From Nyssa sinensis (taxonomy: Eukaryota > Streptophyta > Magnoliopsida > Cornales > Nyssaceae): a stretch of 64,000 bases of DNA. The notes beneath the pieces were generated by a model. That model saw only the letters and a program-made list of their open reading frames with translations. It was not told the origin of the DNA and did no database searches. Positions 55,960-64,000 of the stretch are shown here, piece after piece. A program made the position numbers and the translations under genes. Where the stretch lies: contig CM018052.1 of the NCBI GenBank assembly GCA_008638375.1, forward strand, positions 17,177,950-17,241,949, in the 5' to 3' direction. The stretch's first letter is position 1, and every line of letters starts with the position of its first letter.

Positions 55960-57172
55960 ATCCTGCGTCTTTTGACGTTCATGAGACAAAGGAGTGCCCC
56001 TCCGAAATCGACGAGCCATCAAGCCCTAGAGGAAGGGACAACATGACCAAACCAATGGAGGAACCTATTAAGGTACTCGTCAGCTCTGAAGAGGGAGAAC
56101 AATATTTATAGATTGGCTCAGATCTGTCCCCCTCCGAGCAACAGGAGACTGTTGAATTCCTAAAAAGTAACCTGTCAATGTTCGCTTGGGAGACCAAGGA
56201 TATGGAAGGGATAGACCCTAACCTTATCTCCCATAAGTTGATAACCGACCCAGATCATCCTCTAGTGAGGCAAAAGAGAAGGACGTTCGCACCCGAGTGA
56301 CACAAGATCATCAACGAAGAGGTCTAGAGGCTGCTAAATGCCGTAATGATAAAAGAAGTATTTTATCCAGAGTGGCTTGCCAATACAGTTCTTGCTAAAA
56401 AGAAGAATGTCAAATTGAGGGTTTGCGATGACTACACTGACCTTAACAAAGCCTGTCCTAAAGACTGCTTCCCTCTCCCAAGGATTAATCAACTAGTTGA
56501 CGCAACCGTAGGACATGAGCTCATGAGCTTCATGGATGCATACTCTGGGTACAATCAGATTCAGATGTACCCTCCAAACCAAGAGAAGATAGCCTTCATA
56601 TCCGAATGAGGTCTCTATTGTTATAGAGTGATGCCATTCAGTCTGTAAAATGCTGGAGCCACATACCAACGTCTGGTGAACAAAATGTTTGGCTCCCTAA
56701 TTAGAGATATGATGGAAGTCTACATAGATGACATGCTAGTCAAGAGCATACAGAAGAGTGACCACATCTAGCATTTGAACCAAACATTTAACATCTTAAG
56801 GCAGCATAGAATAAAGTGAAACCCCTCAAAGTGTACCTTCAGGATCACCAAGGGAAAATTCTTGGGTTTTCTGGTCTCTCAAAGGGGGATTGAAGCAAAC
56901 CCCTCACAGATAAAAGCTCTAATCAAACTAGAGTCACCAAAAACCAGGAAAGATATTCAAGGCCCGAACAGAAGGATAGTGGCTCTGAACCGATTCATCT
57001 CTAAGTCTACCAACCGGTGCCTTCTGTTCTTCAAAGCCTTGAGGGGGAGTAAAGCCCTACAGTGGACCCCTGAATGCGAAAAAGCCTTCCAGGAGTTAAA
57101 GCAATACTTGGCTTCCCCCAAGCTCTTTTCAAAACCAGTTCAGGGAGAAAAGCTACTCTTTTACCTTGTAGT
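55960..57172 (+). pseudogene. Element 3 reverse transcriptase and start of RNase H, truncated
   Basis: In order: linker with QYL-stop-IGSDL (TAG at 56109), ANTVLAKKKNVKLRVCDDYT, DLNKACPKDCFPLPRI, SFMDAYSGYNQIQMYPP, VYIDDMLVKS (catalytic Asp pair kept, about 56730), NPSKCTFRITKGKFLGFL, FISKSTNRCLLFFKALRG, and the start of the RNase H domain, GEKLLFYLVV, at the cut. Stops lie at 56607, 56644, 56769 and 56817. Confidence 0.88.
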
Positions 57173-57189
57173 AACTACAACAAAAGGCA

Positions 57190-57720
57190 CTATTAGCGAC
57201 GCACGCGTGCGTCGCAAATAGTGCCATTGCGCGTCGCTAAAGATATTTTACGACGCACAATCCTGCATCGCTAAGGCGTCACAAATAGTGGCGTCACTAA
57301 TAGTATTGGCGACGCAAAAACCCGTTGGTGTCGCTGAAGGTGACTATTAGCGACGCCTACTATGCGTCGCCAATATTTGGGGACAAGCGTCGCAAATACT
57401 ACACAAAGATGCACTGGGCGTCGCTAAAAATGACTATTAGCAACGCACAAAGGGCGTCGCTAAAAGTACCATTAGCGACGTACAATGTGCGTCACTAAAA
57501 GTCACTATTAACGACGCATAGTGTGCGTCGCTAAAATGCACTATTAGCGACGAATAGTGTCTGTCGCTAATAGTTGTTTTTTATTAGCGACGCCATATGT
57601 TCGTCGCTAATAGTCATTTTTAGCGACGCCCAGTGACTATTAGCGACGCCCAGTGTGTGTCGCTAATAGTCTCTATTTAAATTGAATTTTACTTTTACCG
57701 ACGCATTGGTGTGCGTTGCT
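57190..57720. repeat. Subterminal hairpin repeats (TTAGCGACGC / GCGTCGCTAA)
   Basis: Roughly twenty copies of the 10-mer in alternating orientation at about 15-45 base spacing. Neighbouring pairs can form short stems such as ATTAGCGACGC with GCGTCGCTAAT. They are rich in CG, unlike the flanks. Confidence 0.85.
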
Positions 57721-58149
57721 AAAAGTTTTTTTTTTTTTTAAAAGCATATTTGCTTTTTTTTATTGGTTGTTTTATTTCTGTTTAAACCTGTATCAATCAT
57801 TCATCCTGATATACAATAAAATCCAAGCATTCTGAAATGAATATATTAAAAAAGAAAAATACATTCATATATTAAACAAATTATGTACATTTATAAAAGT
57901 ACAATTTAACAATAAATAGAAAAATTAAAATTGTCTCCAAAATGTAACTACATATGTCCATGAAAGGAAAAAAAAAAAAAACAAGTTTCGATGCAAAACA
58001 TAAAGACAGCGCGGCAATAATCCAGATCAATCTGAAATAAAGATCAAATGATATATATTAGAACAATTATTAAATATATATGAACATAGAATGTGAATAG
58101 GTTTTTTTTTTTTTTTTTCATGCATAAATAGTAAGAACGGCATAAAGTA
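57721..58149. other. AT-rich spacer between CACTA end and 161-bp array
   Basis: No coding or repeat seen apart from A and T runs (for example at 57728 and 58101). Confidence 0.6.
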
Positions 58150-61100
58150 GCATAAGTCTATTTAATCATTTGTGAGGTGTGTGATGGGGTTTCGGGGTAG
58201 TTAGGCCGATATCCAGCATTTTGGTCCGTCAAAACCCCAAAATTAGTCTTTTTGAAGCTGAAACTTGCATAAGTTTCAAACCGGGCATCCGAATAGAGTG
58301 TCGTAGGTTCGTTTAAGTCTATTTTATCATTTTTGAGGTGTGTGATGGGGTTTTGGTGTAGTTAGGCCGATATCCGGCATTTTGGTTTGTCAAAACTCCA
58401 AAATGGGCCTTTTTAGAGCTGAAACTTGCATAAGTTTCAAACCGGACATCCGAACCGAGTGCCGTAAGTTTGTGCAAGTCTATTTTATCATTTGTGATGT
58501 GTGTGATGGGGTTTCAGTGTATTTAGGCCAATAACCGGCATTTTGGTCTGTCAAAAGTCCAAAATGGGTCTTTTTAGAGTTGAAACTTGCATAAGTTTCA
58601 AACCGGGCAGCCGAACCGAGTGCCGTAAGTTCATGTAAGTCTATTTTATCATTTTTGAGGTGTGTGATGTGGTCTCAGTGTATTTAGGCTGATATCTGGC
58701 ATTTTGGTTTGTCAAAACCCTAAAATAGGCTTTTTTGAAGCTGAAACTTGCATAAGTTTCAAACCGGACATCCGAACCGAGTGCCATAAGTTTGTGCAAG
58801 TATATTTTATCATTTTTGAGGTGTTGGATGGGGTTTTGGTGTGGTTAGGCTGATAATCGGCATTTTGGTCTGTCAAAACTCCAAAAAGGGTCTTTTTAAA
58901 GCTGAACCTTGCATAAGTTTCAAACCGGACATCCGAATCCAGTGCCGTAAGTTCGTGCAAGTCTATTTTATCATTTGTGAGGAGTGTGATGGGGTTTCAA
59001 TGTAGTTAGGCCAATAACCGGCATTTTGGTCTGTCAAAACTCCAAAATGGGCCTTTTTAGAGCTGAAACTTGCATAAGTTTCAGACCGGGCATCCGAACC
59101 GAGTGTCGTAAGTTTGTGCAAGTTTATTTTATCATTTATGAGGTGTGTGATGTGGTTTCGGTGTATTTAGGCCGATATCCGGCATTTTGGTCTCTCAAAA
59201 CCCCAAAATAGGCCTTTTTGAAGCTGAAACTTGCATAAGTTCCAAACCGGGCATCCGAACCGAGTGCCGTAAGTTCATACAACTCTATTTTATCATTTTT
59301 GAGGTGGGTGATGGGGTTTCGGTGCAGTTAGGCTGATAATCAGCATTTTGGTTTGTCAAAACTCCAAAATAGGCCTTTTTGGAGCTGAAACTTGCATAGG
59401 TTTTAAACCGGACAACCGAACTGAGTGTCGTAAGTTCGTGCAAGTCTATTTTATCATTTGTGAGGAGTGTGATGGGGTTTCGATGTAGTTAGGCCAATAA
59501 CCGGCATTTTGGTCTGTCAAAACTCCAAAAAGGGCCTTTTTAAAGCTGAACCTTGCATAAGTTTCAAACCGGACATCCGAATCGAGTGCCGTAAGTTCGT
59601 GCAAGTCTATTTTATCATTTGTGAGGAGTGTGATGGGGTTTCAATGTAGTTAGGCCAATAACCGGCATTTTGGTCTGTCAAAACTCCAAAATGGGCCTTT
59701 TTAGAGCTGAAACTTGCATAAGTTTCAGACCGGGCATCCGAACCGAGTGTCGTAAGTTTGTGCAAGTTTATTTTATCATTTATGAGGTGTGTGATGTGGT
59801 TTCGGTGTATTTAGGCCGATATCCGGCATTTTGGTCTCTCAAAACCCCAAAATAGGCCTTTTTGAAGCTGAAACTTGCATAAGTTCCAAATCGGGCATCC
59901 GAACCGAGTGCCGTAAGTTCATACAACTCTATTTTATCATTTGTGAGGTGGGTGATGGGGTTTCGGTGTGGTTAGGCTGATAATCAGCATTTTGGTTTGT
60001 CAAAACTTCAAAATAGGCCTTTTTGGAGCTGAAACTTGCATAGGTTTTAAACCGGACAACCGAACTGAGTGTCGTAAGTTCGTGCAAGTCTATTTTATCA
60101 TTTGTGAGGAGTGTGATGGGGTTTCGATGTAGTTAGGCCAATAACCGGCATTTTGGTCTGTCAAAACTCCAAAATGGGCCTTTTTAGAGCTGAAACTTGC
60201 ATAAGTTTCAGACCGGGCATCCGAACCAAGTGACGTAAGTTTGTGCAAGTCTATTTTATCATTTGTGAGGTGTGTGATGGGGTTTTAGTGTGGTTAGGCT
60301 GATAATCAGCATTTTGGTCTGCCAAAACTCCAAAATAGGCCTTTTTGGAGCTGAAACTTGCATAAGTTTTAAACCATACAACTGAACTGAGTGCCGTAAG
60401 TTCGTGCAAGTCTATTTTACCATTTTTGAGGAGTGTGATGGGGTTTTGGTGTAGTTAGGCCGATAACCGGCATTTTGGTCTGTCAAAACTCCAAAATGGG
60501 CCTTTTTAGAGCTGAAACTTGCATAAGTTTCAAATCGGGCATCCGAAACGAGTGCCGTAAGTTCGTGCAAGTCTATTTTATCATTTTCGAGGTGTGTGAT
60601 GTGGTTTCGGTGTGTTTAGGCCGATATCCGGCATTTTGGTCTCTCAAAACCCCAAAATAAGCCTTTTTGAAGTTGAAACTTGCATAAGTTTCCAACCGGG
60701 GCATCCGAACTGAGTGCCATAAGTTCTTGCAAGTCTATTTTATCATTTGTAAGGTGGGTGATGGGGTTTCGGTGTGGTTAGGCTGATAATCGGCATTTTG
60801 GTCTATCAAAACACCAAAATGGGCCATTTTGGAGCTGAAACTTGCATAAGTTTCAAACCGGGCATCCGAACCGAGTGACGTAACTTCGTGCAAGTCTATT
60901 TTATCATTTTTGAGGTGTGTGATCAGGTTTCAGTGTGGTTAGGCTGAGAATCAGCATTTCGGTCTGTCAAAACTCCAAAATAGGCCTTTTTTGAGTTGAA
61001 ATGTGCATAAGTTTTAAACTGGACAACCGAACTGAGTGCCGTATGTTCGTGCAAGTCTATTTTATCATTTGTGAGGAGTGTGATGGGGTTTCGACGTAGT

Positions 61101-64000
61101 TAGGCCGATAACCGGCATTTTGGTCTGTCAAAACTCCAAAATGGGCCTTTTTAGAGCTGAAACTTGCATAAGTTTCAAACCGGGCGTCCGAACCAAGTGT
61201 CGTAAGTTCGTGAAAGTTTATTTTATCATTTTTGAGGTGTGTGATGTGGTTTCAGTATATTCAGGCCGATATCCGGCATTTTGGTCTGTGAAAACCCCAA
61301 AATAGGCCTTTTTGAAGTTGAAACTTGCATATGTTTCAAACCGGGCATCCGAACCAAGTGCCGTAAGTTCGTGCATGTCTATTTTATCATTTTTGAGGTG
61401 TGTGATGTGGTTTTGGTGTATTTAGGCCGATATCCAGCATTTTGGTCTCTCAAAACACCAAAATAGGCCTTTTTGAAGCTGAAACTTGCATCAGTTTCAA
61501 ACCGGGCTTCCGAACCGAGTGACGTAACTTCGTACAAGTCTATTTTATCATTTATGATGTGTGTGATGGGGTTTCGGTGTATTTAGGCCGATATCTGGCA
61601 TTTTGGTCTGTCAAAACTCCAAAATGGGCCTTTTTAGAGCTAAAACTTGCATAAGTTTCAAACCGGGCATCCGAAACGACTGCCGTAAGTTCGTGCATGT
61701 CTATTTTATCATTTTTGAGGTGTGTCATGTGGTTTTTGTGTATTTAGGCCGGTAACCGGCATTTTGGTCTGTCAAAACTCCAAAATGGGCCTTTTTAGAG
61801 CTGAAACTTGCATAATTTCAAACCGGGCATCCGAACCGTGTGCCGTAAGTTTGTGCAAGTCTATTTTATCATTTTTGAGGTTTGTGATGTGGTTTCGGTG
61901 TATTTAGGCCGATATCTGGCATTTTGGTCTGTCAAAACCCCAAAATAGGCCTTTCTGAAGTTGAAACTTGCATAAGTTTCAAATCGGGCATCCGAACCGA
62001 GTGCCGTAAGTTCGTGCAAGTCTATTTTATCATTTTTGAGGTGGGTGATGAGGTTTTCGTGTAGATAGGCCTATAACCGGCATTTTGGTCTGTCAAAATT
62101 CCAAAATGGGCCCTTTCGGAGCTGAAACTTGCAGAAGCTTCAAACCGGACATCCGAACTGAGTGCCGTAAGTTCATGGAAGTCTATTTTATCATTTTTGA
62201 GGTGTGTTATGTGGTTTCAGTGTATTTAGGCCGATATTCGGCATTTTGGTCTGTCAAAACCCTAAAATAGGCCTTTTTAAAGCTGAAACTTGCATAAGTT
62301 TCAAACCGGTCATCCGAACCGAGTGACGTAAGTTCGTGCAAGTCTATTTTATCATTGGTGAGGTGTGTGGTGGGGTTTCAGTGTGGTTAGGCTGAGAATC
62401 AGCATTTCGATCTGTCAAAACTCCAAAATAGGCCTTTTTGGAGTTGAAACTTGCATAAGTTTTAAACCGGACAACCGAACTGAGTGCCGTAAGTTCGTCC
62501 AAGTCTATTTTATCATTTGTGAGGATTTTGATGGGGTTTCGATGTAGTTAGGGCGATAACCGGCATTTTGTTTTGTCAAAACTCCAGAATGGGCCTTTTT
62601 AGAGCTGAAACTTGCATAAGTTTCAAACCGGGCATCCGAACTAAGTGCCGTAAGTTCGTGCAAGTCTATTTTATCATTTTTGAGGTGTGTGATGTGGTTT
62701 CGGTGTATTTAGGCTGATATCCGGCATTTTGGTCTCTGAAAACCCAAAAATAGGCCTTTTTGGAGCTGAAACTTACATAAGTTTCAAACCGGACATCCAA
62801 ACCGAGTGCCGTAAGTTTGTGCAAGTCTATACTATCATTTTTCATGTGTGTGATGGGGTTTCAGTGTGGTTAGGCTGAGAATCAGCATTTCGGTCTGTCA
62901 AAACTCCAAAATAGGCCTTTTTGGAGTTGAAACTTGCATAAGTTTTAAACCGGTCATCCGAACCGAGTGACGTATGTTCGTGCAAGTCTATTTTATCATT
63001 GGTGAGGTGTGTGATGGGGTTTCAGTGTAGTTAGGCTGAGAATCAGCATTTCGGTCTGTCAAAACTCCAAAATAGGCCTTTTTGGAGTTGAAACTTGCAT
63101 AAGTTTTAAACCGGACAACCGAACTGAGTGCCGTAAGTTCGTCCAAGTCTATTTTATCATTTGTGAGGAGTGTGATGGGGTTTCGATGTAGTTAGGGTGA
63201 TAACCGGCATTTTGTTCTGTCAAAACTCCAAAATGGGCCTTTTTAGAGCTGAAACTTGCATAAGTTTCAAACCGGGCATCCGAACTAAGTGCCATAAGTT
63301 CGTGCAAGTCTATTTTATCATTTTTGAGGTGTGTGATGTGGTTTCGGTGTATTTAGGCTGATATCCGGCATTTTGGTCTCTCAAAACCCCAAAATAGGCC
63401 TTTTTGGAGCTGAAACTTGCATAAGTTTCAAACAGGACATCCAAAGCGAGTGCCGTAAGTTTGTGCAAGTCTATATTATCATTTGTGATGTGTGTGATGG
63501 GGTTTCAGTGTAATTAGGCCGATATCCGGCATTTTGGTTTGTCAAAACCCCAAACTAGGCATTTTTGAAGCTGAAACTTGCATAAGTTTCAAACCGGGCA
63601 TCCAAACCGAGTGACGTAACTTCGTGCAAGTCTATTTTATCATTTGTGAGGTGTGTGATGGGGTTTCGGTGTAGTTAGGCCGATATCCGGTATTTTGGTC
63701 TGTCAAAACCCCAAAATAGGCCATTTTGAAGCATAAACTTGCATAAGTTTCAAACCGGGCATCCGAACCGAGTGACGTAAGTTGTGCAAGTCTATTTTAT
63801 CATTTGTGAGGTGTGTGATGGGGTTTCAGTGTGGTTAGGCTGATAATCGGCATTTTGGTCTGCCAAAACTCCTAAATAGGCCTTTTTGGAGCTGAAACTT
63901 GCATAAGTTTTAAACCAGACAACTGAACTGAGTGCCGTAAGTTCGTGCAACTCTATTTTATCATTTTTGAGGAGTGTGATGGGGTTTTGGTGTAGTTAGG
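58150..64000. repeat. 161-bp tandem repeat array, about 36 copies, open to the right
   Basis: Each unit holds GAGGTGTGTGATGGGGTTTC, GTTAGGCCGATATCCGGC, ATTTTGGTCTGTCAAAAC, GAAACTTGCATAAGTTTC, and CGTAAGTTCGTGCAAGTCTA. Markers recur at multiples of 161: 59026, 59670 (+644), 60475 (+805), 61120 and 61281. The units differ from one another by about 5-20 percent, with variants arranged in groups of four. Repeated 60-61-codon ORFs across it are by-products. There are no spacers of different sequence, so it is not CRISPR-like. It has satellite-like structure within a probable CACTA element. Confidence 0.95.

Larger units (their letters stand above)
53041..57172 (+). mobile_element. Element 3: Tat-type Ty3/gypsy retrotransposon, 5' part, cut by CACTA
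   Basis: Same family as elements 1 and 2 but on the + strand. It has one LTR (53041-53514), primer site, gag, protease and reverse transcriptase, and stops inside the first RNase H at KLLFYLVV, where CACTA-type sequence begins. The remainder is either displaced beyond the right edge or lost. Many in-frame stops are present. Confidence 0.9.
57173..64000. mobile_element. CACTA-like (En/Spm) DNA transposon, left end, runs off the window
   Basis: At 57173 the retrotransposon frame stops and AACTACAACAAAAGGCAC begins, one base from the CACTACAA terminus of plant CACTA elements. It is followed by many subterminal TAGCGACGC-type repeats in both orientations, typical of transposase-binding ends. The 161-bp array lies inward of this end. 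No transposase is seen. The right end, and so the 3-bp duplication, is outside the window. Confidence 0.65.

Noticed and set aside
59026..62547. Family of 60-61-codon ORFs that look like paralogues
   Set aside because: They recur exactly with the 161-bp array and reflect its period. They have no start context or domain.
58150..64000. CRISPR-like array
   Set aside because: Units are 161 bp and contiguous with no unique spacers, and the genome is a plant's.

Overview
This window is nuclear DNA of a flowering plant. The evidence is a plastid-type pyruvate dehydrogenase E1-beta gene split by a 5.8-kb intron, surrounded by dense, nested transposable elements of plant-specific types: Tat-type Ty3/gypsy, long Del/Tekay-like LTRs, SIRE-like Copia, a TRIM, a MULE and a CACTA element. 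I cannot name the species.

Layout: 64-107 and 5894-6866 are the last two exons of the E1-beta gene, which continues off the left edge. 7190-8400 is a broken Copia gag. 8407-13424 is LTR-like non-coding DNA with a Copia-type LTR inside it. 13430-16826 is a 3.4-kb solo LTR with exact target-site duplications. 16832-23456 is more LTR-like non-coding DNA and includes a 27-bp minisatellite. 23457-25780 holds a Copia 5' LTR, primer-binding site and decayed gag on the minus strand. 25854-26102 is a complete 249-bp TRIM.

From 27013 to 41642 there is a MULE-like transposon. It carries a captured, frameshifted last exon of a SELENOF/SEP15-family gene and an LTR-like block. A complete 10.4-kb Tat-type retrotransposon (element 1, 30950-41394, minus strand) sits inside it with a perfect 5-bp duplication. 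A related element 2 lies at 42558-52665 (minus), and a third, element 3, runs rightward from 53041 until it is cut at about 57172 by a CACTA-like element. The CACTA-like DNA starts with a field of short hairpins and then holds about 36 copies of a 161-bp tandem repeat that runs off the right edge.

The most interesting unit is in elements 1 and 2. Each carries, on the opposite strand to gag-pol, an extra gene with its own TATA box, introns in matching positions, a gypsy-type putative transposase domain and a coiled coil. It converges on pol across a block of tandem repeats that differs between the two copies. All pol and gag reading frames are decayed, often through CAG-to-TAG or TGG-to-TAG changes, so no element here looks autonomous today. 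The E1-beta gene is the only clearly functional host gene.
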